Position numbers and translations under genes: made by a program. Below, one piece after another: positions 54,088-63,692 of a DNA stretch of 64,000 nt (within the stretch, counting starts at the first letter, position 1; each line of letters starts with the position of its first letter). Source of the stretch: Actinomycetota bacterium (lineage in GTDB: Bacteria > Actinomycetota > Actinomycetes > Nanopelagicales > Nanopelagicaceae); NCBI GenBank assembly GCA_026393035.1, contig JAPLAY010000014.1:1-64000 (forward strand), written 5' to 3'. The notes under the pieces were generated by a model. That model searched no databases and had not been told where the DNA came from. It saw only the letters and a list, made by a program, of their open reading frames with translations.

Positions 54088-54446
54088 GCGATCAGATTTC
54101 TTTACTTGGAATTTCGGCAACTGGATTTCATGGAGTGTTTCCAGATGAACGTAGAGATGGCCAGACCTTCGTCGTAGATTTGCAATTGTTTCTAGACCTC
54201 GCACCCGCTGGCAAAAGTGATGATCTAAATTTAACTGTTAATTACGCCAGTGTCGCAACCGCAGTTGTTGAAGAAATTACTGGTCCACCTCTCAACTTAA
54301 TAGAAGCCTTAGCGATGCGAATTAGCAACCGTGTTCTCTCTGACTTTCAATCAATTGAACGAATCGAAGTGACAGTTCATAAACCAAATGCGCCCGTTGG
54401 CGTTAAGTTCTCGGATATTTCAGTAAAGATTGCGCGCGGTAGATGA
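54084..54446 (+). CDS. folB: dihydroneopterin aldolase
   Basis: 120 residues of the tunnelling-fold family. Motifs: GISATGFHGVFPDERRDGQTFVVD, shown only in part by GFHGVFPDERRDG, then LNLTVNYASVA with the conserved Tyr, and VTVHKPNAPVG. It releases glycolaldehyde from dihydroneopterin. The GTG start overlaps the folP stop by 4 nt. Confidence 0.93.
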   Translation: MSDQISLLGISATGFHGVFPDERRDGQTFVVDLQLFLDLAPAGKSDDLNLTVNYASVATAVVEEITGPPLNLIEALAMRISNRVLSDFQSIERIEVTVHKPNAPVGVKFSDISVKIARGR

Positions 54447-54886
54447 AGGCAGTTATTGCGCTTGGATCTAATTTAGGAAATCGTGAATTAAATATTGATA
54501 GCGCAGTAGCCGAGATAGCAAAAATCATTGAAGTTACTCACTTATCAACAAATCATGAAACAGATCCCGTAGGTGGACCAGATCAACCAAAATATTTAAA
54601 TGCAGTTTTAATTGCGGAGTCATTTCTTACGCCGGAAGAATTGCTCAAAGCCCTACTTGCGATTGAGTCACGGTTAGGGCGAGTTCGAGAAATCCACTGG
54701 GGACCAAGAACGATTGACCTTGATTTAATTATTGTTGACGATGAAAAAATCGATTCACCAGATTTAGTTTTGCCACATCCCAGAGCGCATGAGCGCAGAT
54801 TTGTTCTAGAACCTTGGGCCGAAATAGATCCCGAGGCAGTGCTTCCAGGCCGTGGACGGGTTGAAGAGATTTTGCTCCGAATCTAA
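54443..54886 (+). CDS. folK: hydroxymethyldihydropterin pyrophosphokinase
   Basis: 147 residues. Motifs: IALGSNLGNRE, ETDPVGGPDQPKYLNAV, LLAIESRLGRVR, and the metal-binding WGPRTIDLDLI followed by LPHPRAHERRFVLEP. It activates the pterin for FolP. It overlaps folB by 4 nt and closes the folate run; panC follows after 51 nt. Confidence 0.95.
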   Translation: MKAVIALGSNLGNRELNIDSAVAEIAKIIEVTHLSTNHETDPVGGPDQPKYLNAVLIAESFLTPEELLKALLAIESRLGRVREIHWGPRTIDLDLIIVDDEKIDSPDLVLPHPRAHERRFVLEPWAEIDPEAVLPGRGRVEEILLRI

Positions 54887-54904
54887 TTTGCGCAGTAAAC
54901 TTAT

Positions 54905-54928
54905 GGCTCGAGCCCGGTACCCGGAAAG
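54905..54928. other. GC-rich palindromic patch before panC
   Basis: GGCTCGAGCC (54905-54914) is a perfect 10-bp palindrome, followed by CGGTACCCGG and the GGAAAGG ribosome-binding region of panC. It is much richer in GC than its surroundings. No function is assigned. Confidence 0.4.
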
Positions 54929-54937
54929 GACTGGAGC

Positions 54938-55735
54938 ATGAATTTAAAGTTAGAAGACCCAGTCGCCCTGGTTCCAACTATGGGCGCGCTTCATGCTGGA
55001 CACCAATCACTTATAGAAATCGCAAAAGAATTTACCCAAAATATTGTTGTCAGTATTTTTATTAACCCATTGCAATTTGAAAATACAAATGACTTCGCAA
55101 GTTACCCAAAGACCGTAGCTGCTGATTCTAAATTTGCAGAAGAGAGTGGCGCTTCATTTGTGTGGGCCCCAACTTTCGAAGAGATCTATCCAAATGAACC
55201 CGCGATAATTTCTGCAGGAGAGATTGGAAATCTATTTGAAGGAGTGCACCGATTTGGCCACTTCGATGGTGTGTTGACGGTAGTTAAGCGGCTATTTGAT
55301 CTAACTAGCCCAGAGTTTGCGATATTTGGTGAGAAAGATTTCCAGCAACTATTTTTAATTAAAAAAATGGTAGAAAAACTTAACGTCCCAGTAAAAATTA
55401 TTTCTGCGCCGACTATCCGCGATTCCCAGGGCCTCGCCTTATCTTCCAGAAATATCAGGCTTTCAAATTCAGATCGAGAGAGTGCGCTAGGTATTTACCA
55501 GGCGTTGGAATCCGCAAATTCTGGAACTAGCGTTGAATCGGCAAGAGCCAAATTACTTAAAGAAATTAGCTCAATTCCTAATTTCTTAATGGACTATGCC
55601 GAATTAATAAATGAGGACACTTTTGAGATTGCTACCGATCAAACTCAGAATATACGGGCTATCGTCGCTGGCTGGATAAATGGCATTCGATTGATAGACA
55701 ATATGTACATGTCAAACCTCGGAGTTTCTAAATGA
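54938..55735 (+). CDS. panC: pantothenate synthetase
   Basis: Joins pantoate and beta-alanine with ATP. 265 residues. The nucleotide motif is PTMGALHAGHQSL, followed by SIFINPLQF, the active-site FGEKDFQQL, SSRNIRLS and DYAELIN. The N-terminus is about 15-25 residues shorter than usual: the helix before PTMGALH is missing and no other in-frame start lies upstream before a stop at 54896. panD does not follow; nadB overlaps by 4 nt. Confidence 0.94.
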   Translation: MNLKLEDPVALVPTMGALHAGHQSLIEIAKEFTQNIVVSIFINPLQFENTNDFASYPKTVAADSKFAEESGASFVWAPTFEEIYPNEPAIISAGEIGNLFEGVHRFGHFDGVLTVVKRLFDLTSPEFAIFGEKDFQQLFLIKKMVEKLNVPVKIISAPTIRDSQGLALSSRNIRLSNSDRESALGIYQALESANSGTSVESARAKLLKEISSIPNFLMDYAELINEDTFEIATDQTQNIRAIVAGWINGIRLIDNMYMSNLGVSK

Positions 55736-57342
55736 AACTACTTGCCGGAAAACCAGGTTGGACTGTAACCGCTGATGTAATTGTTATTGGATCCGGTGTT
55801 GCAGGTCTGACAACGGCGCTGAATTTACGTTCAAGTAATCTCTCAGTTCTGCTCGTAACTAAAGCGAGAATTGATGAAGGTTCTACTAAATGGGCACAAG
55901 GCGGAATTGCCGCTGCACTTGGACCGGGAGATACGCCAGATCAACATAAGAAAGATACGTTGATTGCTGGCGCTGGACTCTGTGATGTTGCAGCAGTAGA
56001 TGTTTTAGTTACCGAAGGACCAGAAGCAGTTCGCAAACTAATTGCCCGCGGCGCGGTATTTGATAAATCAGATTCTGGTGAAATCGCGCTAACTCGCGAA
56101 GGTGGACATTTACGTAATCGAATCTTGCATGCCGGCGGAGATGCGACTGGCGCTGAAGTTTCTAGAGCGCTGCTCGCTGCGGTTCAAGATGATGATGGAA
56201 TTGAAGTAATTGAAAACGCGCTTGCAATTGATGTTTTAAAGAGTGATGCCGGTCGAGTTTGTGGAGTAACACTTCATGTTATTGGCGCGGGAAGTCGTGA
56301 TGGTGTTGGGCGTGCTCTTGCTCGTGCCGTTGTTATTGCAACAGGAGGTTTGGGACAGGTCTATGCACAAACAACTAACCCAGCAGTATCAACTGGAGAT
56401 GGTGTTGCGCTAGCTCTGCGTGCTGGTGCCGAGATTGCTGATGTTGAATTTATTCAGTTTCATCCAACTGTCTTATGGCGCGATGACAGTTTGAGCGGGC
56501 AACAACCATTGATAAGCGAGGCAGTTCGAGGCGAAGGTGCCGAACTTGTAAACGATAAAGGTATTCACTTTATGAAAGGCAAACATCCGCAAGGCGATCT
56601 TGCACCTCGCGACATTGTCGCTATTGAAATTTTCAAACAGATGAAAGAGAGCAATTCACCCCATGTTTGGTTAGATACAACAAAGATAAAAGATTTCGCA
56701 GATCGCTTTCCAACTATTTTTGCCTCATGTATTGCAAATGGTATTGACCCTAGAAAACAGTTAATTCCAGTTTCACCAGCATCGCATTATTCATCTGGTG
56801 GCGTGAAAGTTGATTTAATGGGTCGGACTTCGATTCCAGGTTTATATGCTTGTGGTGAAACCGCTTGTACTGGGGCACATGGCGCAAATAGATTGGCCTC
56901 GAATTCACTACTTGAAGGGCTAGTTTTTGGAACTCGAATTTCAACTGACATTGCTGCAAATATTGCGCCACAAAGTGAGCCAAGCAAGAGCACCTCTAAC
57001 GACTTTCTACTTAGTCCAGCGATAAAGATGACCTTGCAACTTGCTATGAGCCAAGGCGCAGGTGTTATGCGAAATGAACAATCGCTACGTGAAACTCTCA
57101 CAACCTTAGAACAGCTTTCGGCACACACAAGCAATGAACCATGTATCGAAGCTTGGGAAGTTTCAAATCTTTATCTACTTGCAACTGCAATAGTTAAAGC
57201 AGCTCTCGAGAGGTGTGAATCTCGAGGTTCACATTGGCGTAGTGATTTCGCTGATACCAGTAACCAATGGGTAAAGAGAATTGTTCAAAATTATGATGAA
57301 GATGGAAAATGGAGTTCAAAACTAGAGGATGTGAAGTTATGA
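55732..57342 (+). CDS. nadB: L-aspartate oxidase
   Basis: Makes iminoaspartate for NAD synthesis. 536 residues, related to SdhA. The FAD motif is VIVIGSGVAGLTTAL, then AQGGIAAALG, QFHPTVLW, ISEAVRGEGAELV and the SHYSSGGVKVD and GANRLASNSLLEGLVFG segments. The Glu-rich differences from SdhA are as in NadB. nadA, which would use the product, is not in this window. It overlaps nadC by 4 nt. Confidence 0.95.
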   Translation: MKLLAGKPGWTVTADVIVIGSGVAGLTTALNLRSSNLSVLLVTKARIDEGSTKWAQGGIAAALGPGDTPDQHKKDTLIAGAGLCDVAAVDVLVTEGPEAVRKLIARGAVFDKSDSGEIALTREGGHLRNRILHAGGDATGAEVSRALLAAVQDDDGIEVIENALAIDVLKSDAGRVCGVTLHVIGAGSRDGVGRALARAVVIATGGLGQVYAQTTNPAVSTGDGVALALRAGAEIADVEFIQFHPTVLWRDDSLSGQQPLISEAVRGEGAELVNDKGIHFMKGKHPQGDLAPRDIVAIEIFKQMKESNSPHVWLDTTKIKDFADRFPTIFASCIANGIDPRKQLIPVSPASHYSSGGVKVDLMGRTSIPGLYACGETACTGAHGANRLASNSLLEGLVFGTRISTDIAANIAPQSEPSKSTSNDFLLSPAIKMTLQLAMSQGAGVMRNEQSLRETLTTLEQLSAHTSNEPCIEAWEVSNLYLLATAIVKAALERCESRGSHWRSDFADTSNQWVKRIVQNYDEDGKWSSKLEDVKL

Positions 57343-58217
57343 CACTTAGTCCAGCGCTAGTAAAACTTATCCAAGAGGCAGGATTGCGTGCGGAAAGTAT
57401 TGAACAGATAGCTCGCGCTGCAATTGCTGAGGATTTAAATGGCGGCACTGATGTTACTTCCACTGCCACAATCCCGGATGATCAATTTTCAATTGCAGAA
57501 TTTTGGAATCGCAAAGCAGGAGTAATTGCTGGTGTACCGATAGTTTGCGCAGTCTTTGAAATATGTGGCGTAAGTGATTATTCGATTGCACATCACGACG
57601 GAAATTCAGTTCCCGCTAATACGCTGTTGTTAAGCGCCCGAGGTAAGACTCGTGCAATTCTTCTAGCCGAACGAAGTGCGTTGAATCTCTTTGGCCATCT
57701 CAGTGGAATAGCGACACTTACACAACAATGGGTTGATGCAGTTGCTGACACAAATACTGGAATTAGAGATACCCGAAAGACAACGCCTGGGTTACGTGAT
57801 CTTGAAAAATATGCGGTTCGAATGGGTGGCGGAGTTAATCACCGTTTCTCATTAGCCGATGCTGCGTTAATTAAAGATAACCATGTGCTTGCAGCAGGTG
57901 GAGTAGCTGAGGCATTCAACTTAGTTAAAGCTAAATATCCTGATATTCCATTAGAAGTTGAGGTTGATTCGCTAGAACAACTACGCAAAGTTGTTGATGC
58001 CGGAGCAGATTTGGTATTGCTCGACAACATGTCAATCGAAGAGTGTCGCGCTGCTGTTGAAATGGTTAAAGGAGCCGCGAAACTTGAAGCTTCTGGTGGC
58101 CTAATTTTAAATAATGCACATGCATATGCAAAAACTGGTGTCGATTTTCTAGCAGTTGGGGCGCTTACGCATTCAGCTCCAGTTCTAGATATCGGATTAG
58201 ATCTGAGAATGGAGTAA
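57339..58217 (+). CDS. nadC: quinolinate phosphoribosyltransferase
   Basis: Makes nicotinate mononucleotide from quinolinate and PRPP. 292 residues with the ATG at 57339 overlapping the nadB stop (ATGA). Motifs: AIAEDLNGGTDVTS, LNLFGHLSGIATLT, DTRKTTPGLRDLEKYAV, GGVNHRFSLADAALIKDNH and the C-terminal DFLAVGALTHSAP. It lies 2 nt before coaX. Confidence 0.96.
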   Translation: MTLSPALVKLIQEAGLRAESIEQIARAAIAEDLNGGTDVTSTATIPDDQFSIAEFWNRKAGVIAGVPIVCAVFEICGVSDYSIAHHDGNSVPANTLLLSARGKTRAILLAERSALNLFGHLSGIATLTQQWVDAVADTNTGIRDTRKTTPGLRDLEKYAVRMGGGVNHRFSLADAALIKDNHVLAAGGVAEAFNLVKAKYPDIPLEVEVDSLEQLRKVVDAGADLVLLDNMSIEECRAAVEMVKGAAKLEASGGLILNNAHAYAKTGVDFLAVGALTHSAPVLDIGLDLRME

Positions 58218-58219
58218 TA

Positions 58220-58996
58220 ATGTTGTTAGCAATCGATGTCGGAAATACCAATACGGTATTGGGTGTCTTTGAAAACAAGGCCTTGATTCGCAGTTGGCGC
58301 GTTAAGACTGACCCAAGAGATACTGCTGATGAACTTTGGGTTCGCTATTCCGCACTTGTCCAAGGGTTTGAAGTAACAGCGTTAGCAATCTGTTCCACAG
58401 TTCCTTCAACTCTTCGCGAATTGCGCACCATGATTACAACGTTCTATCCAGATTTACAAACAACAATTGTTGAACCTGGCGTAAAAACCGGTGTGCCGTT
58501 GCAAGTAGATAACCCTAAAGAAATTGGCGCAGATCGAATTGTTAATACCTTGGCCGCCCATGAACTTTATGGTGAAAATGGTCCATGTATTGTCGTTGAT
58601 TTTGGAACTTCTACTAATTTAGATGTTGTCTCACCGAAAGGTGAATTCTTGGGCGGGGCACTTGCTGCAGGAATCGAAATTTCAGTCGATGCACTCGCAG
58701 CACGAGCTGCCCAATTGCGACGAGTTGAATTAGTAAAGCCTCGAAATGTAATTGGTAAAAATACTGTCGAAGCTTTGCAATCTGGAACTATCTATGGATT
58801 CGCGGGCCAAGTAGATGGATTGGTAAATCGAATTGCAGATGAACTAGCAATCCTTTATCCAGATACTGGTGAGATAAGTGTTATTGCAACTGGTGGACTT
58901 GCGCCATTGGTAATCGGTGTCAGCGAAACTATCGATTTCCACGAGCCAGATTTGACCCTAATAGGACTTCGTCTCGTTCACGAACGCAATTCCTGA
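58220..58996 (+). CDS. coaX: type III pantothenate kinase
   Basis: First step of coenzyme A synthesis, ATP-dependent, with the ASKHA fold. 258 residues. Motifs: LLAIDVGNTNTVLGVF, NPKEIGADRIVN, VVDFGTSTNLDVV and GGALAAGIEIS. It phosphorylates the product of panC, encoded in the same run. lysS follows after 29 nt with its own apparent -10 box. Confidence 0.95.
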   Translation: MLLAIDVGNTNTVLGVFENKALIRSWRVKTDPRDTADELWVRYSALVQGFEVTALAICSTVPSTLRELRTMITTFYPDLQTTIVEPGVKTGVPLQVDNPKEIGADRIVNTLAAHELYGENGPCIVVDFGTSTNLDVVSPKGEFLGGALAAGIEISVDALAARAAQLRRVELVKPRNVIGKNTVEALQSGTIYGFAGQVDGLVNRIADELAILYPDTGEISVIATGGLAPLVIGVSETIDFHEPDLTLIGLRLVHERNS

Positions 58997-59009
58997 CCCG
59001 TTGAAACGA

Positions 59010-59015
59010 TAGGCT
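59010..59015 (+). promoter_or_regulatory. -10 box of lysS
   Basis: TAGGCT, 10 nt before the ATG at 59026, in a context (GATAGGCTTACAC) almost the same as that of serS. The spacing allows a leader of at most a few nt. Confidence 0.5.
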
Positions 59016-59025
59016 TACACTCCTT

Positions 59026-60540
59026 ATGAGCGAGAAAATTAACTCACAGAGCGCACCAGAGGCAGATGATCTGCCAGAGCAACTGCGCATCAGACGAGAG
59101 AAGCGCGCTGCGATTATTGAGCGCGGAAGCGAGCCATATCCAGTTGAAGTACCGAGAAGTAAGAGCATTAAAGAGATTCGTGAAGCACATAAAGATTTAG
59201 CAATTGATGTTGCTACTGGCGTAATTGAAAGCATCGCCGGGCGAGTTATTTTTAAACGTGATACTGGAAAACTCTGCTTTGCAACTTTGCGCGAAGGTGA
59301 CGGAACAGAAATTCAAGCAATGTTCTCACTAGATAAAGTTGGGCAAGAAGTATTAGATCTTTGGAAATCCGATGTTGATTTAGGGGACTTGGTTAGCGTT
59401 ACTGGTGAAGTAATAACCTCAAAACGTGGTGAGCTTTCGATATTGGCAGCTAGTTGGAAAATGGCGGCAAAATCACTTCGCCCACTTCCAGTAGACCACA
59501 AGCCGCTTTCTGAAGAGACTCGTGTTCGCATGAGATATGTAGATTTAATTGTTCGACCAGAGGCTCGTACCAATGCCAGATTACGTCCTAAAGTTATGCG
59601 CGCACTCCGTGAAACTTTTAATAACCGCGGTTTCATAGAAGTTGAAACTCCGATGCTTCAAGTAATGCATGGTGGCGCAACAGCTAGACCTTTTAAAACT
59701 GTAAGCAACGCTTATGACATGGATTTATTTCTGCGAATTGCACCAGAGCTTTTCCTAAAACGTTGCGTCGTAGGCGGAATTGAAAAAGTATTTGAAATTA
59801 ACCGTAACTTTAGAAATGAAGGAGCGGACTCAAGCCACTCACCAGAATTTGCAATGATTGAAAGTTACGAAGCATATGGCGATTGGAATTCAATTGCAGA
59901 TCTAACTCGTCAACTTGTTCAAGATGCGGCACTTGCAACTTCAGGAAGCCATGTTGTTACTCATCACGATGGCCGCGAAGTTGATCTAGGTGGCAAGTGG
60001 GAAGAAGCATCACTCTTTGACCTAATCTCAAAAGGCGTTGGGCAAGAAGTTACTGCGTTAACACCCCGCCCAGATCTAGTAAAAATAGCGGAGAAACTAG
60101 GGATGAAGATTGATCCAAAGTGGATTACCGGAAAGCTAGCCGAAGAAATCTTTGAGCACGTTTCTGCAGATAAATTGCGCGGACCAATTTTTGTTAAGGG
60201 TTATCCGATAGATACTTCACCACTAGTTCGCGCGCACCGTGAAATTCCAGGAGTCGCAGAAAAATGGGATTTATATATCGATGGCTTTGAACTTGCTACT
60301 GGTTACTCCGAATTAATTGATCCAGTTATTCAACGCGAACGTTTAATCGAACAAGCTGCACTTGGTTCAAAGGGTGATCTTGAAGCGATGCAGATTGATG
60401 AAGATTTCTTACGCGCGATGGAATATGCGATGCCACCAATGGGCGGAATGGGAATGGGTGTAGACCGTTTGCTTATGGGACTTACTGGACTTGGTATTCG
60501 CGAAACTATTCTCTTTCCATTAGTGAAGCCTGAAGAATAA
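59026..60540 (+). CDS. lysS: lysyl-tRNA synthetase, class II
   Basis: 504 residues. An OB-fold anticodon domain (about 60-160, IAGRVIFKRDTGKLCFATL) is followed by the class II core with motif 2 FRNEGADSSHSPEFAMIE and motif 3 GGMGMGVDRLLMGLTG. The downstream acetyltransferase begins directly after the stop codon. Confidence 0.97.
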   Translation: MSEKINSQSAPEADDLPEQLRIRREKRAAIIERGSEPYPVEVPRSKSIKEIREAHKDLAIDVATGVIESIAGRVIFKRDTGKLCFATLREGDGTEIQAMFSLDKVGQEVLDLWKSDVDLGDLVSVTGEVITSKRGELSILAASWKMAAKSLRPLPVDHKPLSEETRVRMRYVDLIVRPEARTNARLRPKVMRALRETFNNRGFIEVETPMLQVMHGGATARPFKTVSNAYDMDLFLRIAPELFLKRCVVGGIEKVFEINRNFRNEGADSSHSPEFAMIESYEAYGDWNSIADLTRQLVQDAALATSGSHVVTHHDGREVDLGGKWEEASLFDLISKGVGQEVTALTPRPDLVKIAEKLGMKIDPKWITGKLAEEIFEHVSADKLRGPIFVKGYPIDTSPLVRAHREIPGVAEKWDLYIDGFELATGYSELIDPVIQRERLIEQAALGSKGDLEAMQIDEDFLRAMEYAMPPMGGMGMGVDRLLMGLTGLGIRETILFPLVKPEE

Positions 60541-61038
60541 ATGTCACTGTTAATTCGCCAGGCCCGCACTTCCGACATCAAAGCCATCCGAGGAATAATT
60601 GATGAATACGCGGCTGGTCGTCGGCTGCTAACTAAAGAGACTGTAACTTTGTATGAAAGCGTTCAAGAATTTACGGTTGCAGAGATAGATGGAAAAGTTG
60701 TTGGTTGCGGCGCGGTTCACGTACTTTGGGAAGATCTTGCCGAAGTTCGTTCAGTAGCAGTTGATACGACGCTTCGTGGCAAAGGTGTTGGACATGGAAT
60801 CCTTGAAGTATTAATTAAGCGGGCTGCTGAACTCGGAGTTAAAAGAATTTTCTGTTTGACATTTGAAACTCAATTTTTTGGTCGTCATGGTTTCCAGGAG
60901 ATTGAAGGAACACCGGTTTCACCAGAGGTTTACACCGAACTTCTCCACTCGTATGACAGCGGTGTAGCTGAATTCTTGGATCTCGAGAGCGTCAAGCCAA
61001 ATACGCTCGGAAATATCCGAATGCTCCTTACTCTCTAA
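60541..61038 (+). CDS. ArgA-like amino-acid N-acetyltransferase (GNAT)
   Basis: 165 residues of the GNAT fold: LLIRQARTSDIKAIRGIIDE, the acetyl-CoA motif VRSVAVDTTLRGKGVGHGIL and FCLTFETQFFGRHGFQEIEG. It resembles the stand-alone mycobacterial glutamate N-acetyltransferase (Rv2747 type), the first step of arginine synthesis. Its ATG directly follows the lysS stop, so it is cotranscribed. The substrate is by family only. Confidence 0.85.
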   Translation: MSLLIRQARTSDIKAIRGIIDEYAAGRRLLTKETVTLYESVQEFTVAEIDGKVVGCGAVHVLWEDLAEVRSVAVDTTLRGKGVGHGILEVLIKRAAELGVKRIFCLTFETQFFGRHGFQEIEGTPVSPEVYTELLHSYDSGVAEFLDLESVKPNTLGNIRMLLTL

Positions 61039-61102
61039 TTTTTAGCCTAGACCACAAAATATTGGGCAAAATCTCAGTTTCCTGGGCATAAATAGTGCCT
61101 AA

Positions 61103-61119
61103 ATTGGGTTAGACCCAAT
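61103..61119. promoter_or_regulatory. perfect inverted repeat in the clpC promoter
   Basis: ATTGGGTTAGACCCAAT: 7-bp arms around TAG. It ends 13 nt before a TAGAGT -10 box and covers the -35 position. A further TTGGGTC half-site lies at 61138-61144. It matches neither CIRCE, HAIR nor the ClgR box as I know them. Confidence 0.55.
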
Positions 61120-61132
61120 ACAGCCCTTCGCA

Positions 61133-61138
61133 TAGAGT
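61133..61138 (+). promoter_or_regulatory. candidate -10 box of clpC
   Basis: TAGAGT. It gives a leader of about 43 nt that ends with a GAGAGGCAGG ribosome-binding region. Confidence 0.4.
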
Positions 61139-61187
61139 TGGGTCATTGATTGAGAAGAAAATCTTTTATTAGAGAGGCAGGCCTGCG

Positions 61188-63692
61188 ATGTTCGAGCGCT
61201 TTACCGATCGAGCCCGACGAGTTGTTGTGTTGGCGCAAGAAGAAGCCCGCATGCTTAATCACAATTACATTGGAACCGAACATATCCTTCTGGGTTTAAT
61301 CCACGAAGGTGAAGGCGTTGCCGCAAAGGCGCTCGAAGCTCTTGGTATCTCACTCGAAGCAGTTCGTTCTCAAGTTGAAGAAATTATCGGCCAGGGCCAA
61401 CAAGCACCTTCAGGCCATATTCCATTTACCCCACGTGCAAAGAAAGTTTTAGAGCTTTCACTTCGTGAAGCTTTGCAACTTGGACACAATTACATTGGAA
61501 CCGAACATATTCTTCTTGGTCTAATTCGCGAAGGCGAAGGCGTTGCGGCTCAGGTATTAGTAAAACTTGGCGCAGATTTAAATCGCGTTCGCACTCAAGT
61601 TATTTCACTTCTATCTGGTTATCAAGGAAAAGAAGCTGCAACATCTGGTGGTCCTGCAGAAGGAACACCATCTACATCATTAGTGCTTGATCAATTTGGT
61701 CGCAACCTTACGCAAGCTGCACGTGAAGGAAAACTTGATCCAGTAATTGGTCGCGACAAAGAAATCGAAAGAGTTATGCAAATTCTTTCACGTCGTACAA
61801 AAAATAACCCAGTATTAATCGGCGAACCTGGAGTTGGTAAGACAGCAATCGTTGAAGGACTTGCACAATTAATTGTTAAGGGCGACGTGCCTGAAACTCT
61901 TAAAGAGAAGCAGGTTTATTCACTTGATCTTGGTGCCCTTGTTGCCGGCAGTCGATACCGCGGAGATTTTGAAGAGCGTCTTAAGAAAGTATTGAAAGAA
62001 ATTCGCACACGTGGCGACATCATTCTTTTCATCGATGAGATTCATACCCTTGTTGGCGCAGGCGCTGCAGAAGGTGCGATTGATGCTGCAAGCATCTTGA
62101 AGCCAATGCTTGCTCGAGGTGAATTACAGACAATCGGTGCAACAACTCTTGATGAGTATCGCAAGCACTTTGAGAAGGATGCTGCTCTTGAACGTCGCTT
62201 CCAGCCAATTCAAGTTGCTGAACCAACTGTTGAACACACAATTGAAATCCTTAAGGGTCTTCGCGATCGTTACGAATCCCACCATAAAGTTTCAATTACT
62301 GATGCAGCGCTAGTCGGCGCCGCACAAATGGCAGATCGTTATATTTCAGATCGCTTCTTGCCAGATAAGGCAATCGATCTAATTGATGAAGCTGGTTCAA
62401 GACTTCGTATTCGTCGAATGACTGCGCCTCCAGAGCTTCGCGCTTATGATGACAAGGTTGCTGAAGCGCGCAAAGCTAAGGAATCTGCAATTGATTCTCA
62501 AGACTTTGAAGGTGCTGCAGCGTTCCGAGATAAGGAAAAAACCTTAATCGCAGAGAAGCATGAAGCAGAGAAGACTTGGAAAGCTAGCGACCTAGATGTT
62601 GTCGCGGAAGTTACCGAAGAGCTAATTGCTGAAGTCTTATCTAATGCAACCGGAATTCCAGTATTCAAATTAACTGAAGCAGAGACTGCCCGTTTGCTCC
62701 GCATGGAAGAAGAGTTGCATCGCCGTGTTATCGGCCAAGATCAAGCTATCAAGGCGCTGTCACAAGCAATCCGACGTACTCGCGCTGGCTTGAAAGATCC
62801 TAAGCGTCCTGGCGGTTCATTTATTTTTGCTGGCCCTTCTGGTGTTGGTAAGACTGAACTTTCTAGAACTCTTGCCCAATTCTTATTCGGCGACTCTGAT
62901 GCACTTATCCAACTTGATATGTCTGAATATTCAGAGAAGCACACTGCATCACGCTTGTTCGGTGCACCTCCAGGCTATGTCGGATATGACGAAGGTGGCC
63001 AGCTAACTGAAAAGGTTCGCCGTAAGCCATTCTCTGTTGTTCTCTTTGATGAGATCGAAAAGGCACACCCAGATATCTTTAACTCACTTCTACAAGTGCT
63101 TGAAGATGGCCGCCTGACTGATTCCCAAGGCCGTGTTGTTGATTTCAAGAACACCATAATTATCATGACTACAAACCTTGGTACTCGTGACATTTCTAAG
63201 ACTTTGAATCTTGGCTTCACGAATGCATCAGATCAACAAGGAAACTATGAGCGCATGAAGAACAAAGTTAGTGATGAACTAAAGAATCACTTCCGCCCAG
63301 AATTCCTAAACCGTATCGATGATGTAATCGTCTTCCATCAATTGAGCGAAAATGAAATCATTCAAATTGTTGACTTGATGGTTGCTAATCTGGATGAACG
63401 TTTACGTTCTCGCGATATGGGAATTGAATTAACAACTGAAGCAAAAGCTTTGCTTGCCAAGAAGGGTTACGACCCACTACTTGGCGCACGGCCATTGCGT
63501 CGCTGCATTCAACGAGAGATCGAAGATGCGCTCTCAGAGAAGATTCTCTTTGGTGATCTAAAAGCTGGAGAAATAATTATTGTAGGCACTGCAGTTGAAG
63601 ATGAGAAAGAGATATTCACCTTCAAGGGAATGCTTAAAGCTCAAATGCCAGATACTCCTGGCGATTTAGCGCAAGCACCTACAACTAATTAA
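61188..63692 (+). CDS. clpC: ATP-dependent Clp protease ATP-binding subunit ClpC
   Basis: 834 residues. Two N-terminal Clp repeats (each with [16 protein letters not shown]-like core) bind adaptors. The first AAA domain has [13 protein letters not shown] and [14 protein letters not shown], the middle region ~425-470 is UVR-like, and the second AAA domain has [10 protein letters not shown] and [13 protein letters not shown]. It unfolds substrates for ClpP. A 149-nt upstream region holds the inverted repeat and promoter listed. The stop overlaps the convergent radA by 8 nt. Confidence 0.97.
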   Translation: MFERFTDRARRVVVLAQEEARMLNHNYIGTEHILLGLIHEGEGVAAKALEALGISLEAVRSQVEEIIGQGQQAPSGHIPFTPRAKKVLELSLREALQLGHNYIGTEHILLGLIREGEGVAAQVLVKLGADLNRVRTQVISLLSGYQGKEAATSGGPAEGTPSTSLVLDQFGRNLTQAAREGKLDPVIGRDKEIERVMQILSRRTKNNPVLIGEPGVGKTAIVEGLAQLIVKGDVPETLKEKQVYSLDLGALVAGSRYRGDFEERLKKVLKEIRTRGDIILFIDEIHTLVGAGAAEGAIDAASILKPMLARGELQTIGATTLDEYRKHFEKDAALERRFQPIQVAEPTVEHTIEILKGLRDRYESHHKVSITDAALVGAAQMADRYISDRFLPDKAIDLIDEAGSRLRIRRMTAPPELRAYDDKVAEARKAKESAIDSQDFEGAAAFRDKEKTLIAEKHEAEKTWKASDLDVVAEVTEELIAEVLSNATGIPVFKLTEAETARLLRMEEELHRRVIGQDQAIKALSQAIRRTRAGLKDPKRPGGSFIFAGPSGVGKTELSRTLAQFLFGDSDALIQLDMSEYSEKHTASRLFGAPPGYVGYDEGGQLTEKVRRKPFSVVLFDEIEKAHPDIFNSLLQVLEDGRLTDSQGRVVDFKNTIIIMTTNLGTRDISKTLNLGFTNASDQQGNYERMKNKVSDELKNHFRPEFLNRIDDVIVFHQLSENEIIQIVDLMVANLDERLRSRDMGIELTTEAKALLAKKGYDPLLGARPLRRCIQREIEDALSEKILFGDLKAGEIIIVGTAVEDEKEIFTFKGMLKAQMPDTPGDLAQAPTTN

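Noticed and set aside
54905-54925. Cloning-vector polylinker (XhoI- and KpnI-like sites side by side)
   Set aside because: Only two six-base sites match by chance, flanked by normal genomic gene order, with no vector sequence.
61125-61143. ClgR box before clpC
   Set aside because: Only one half-site (TTCGC) is present; the second half does not match.
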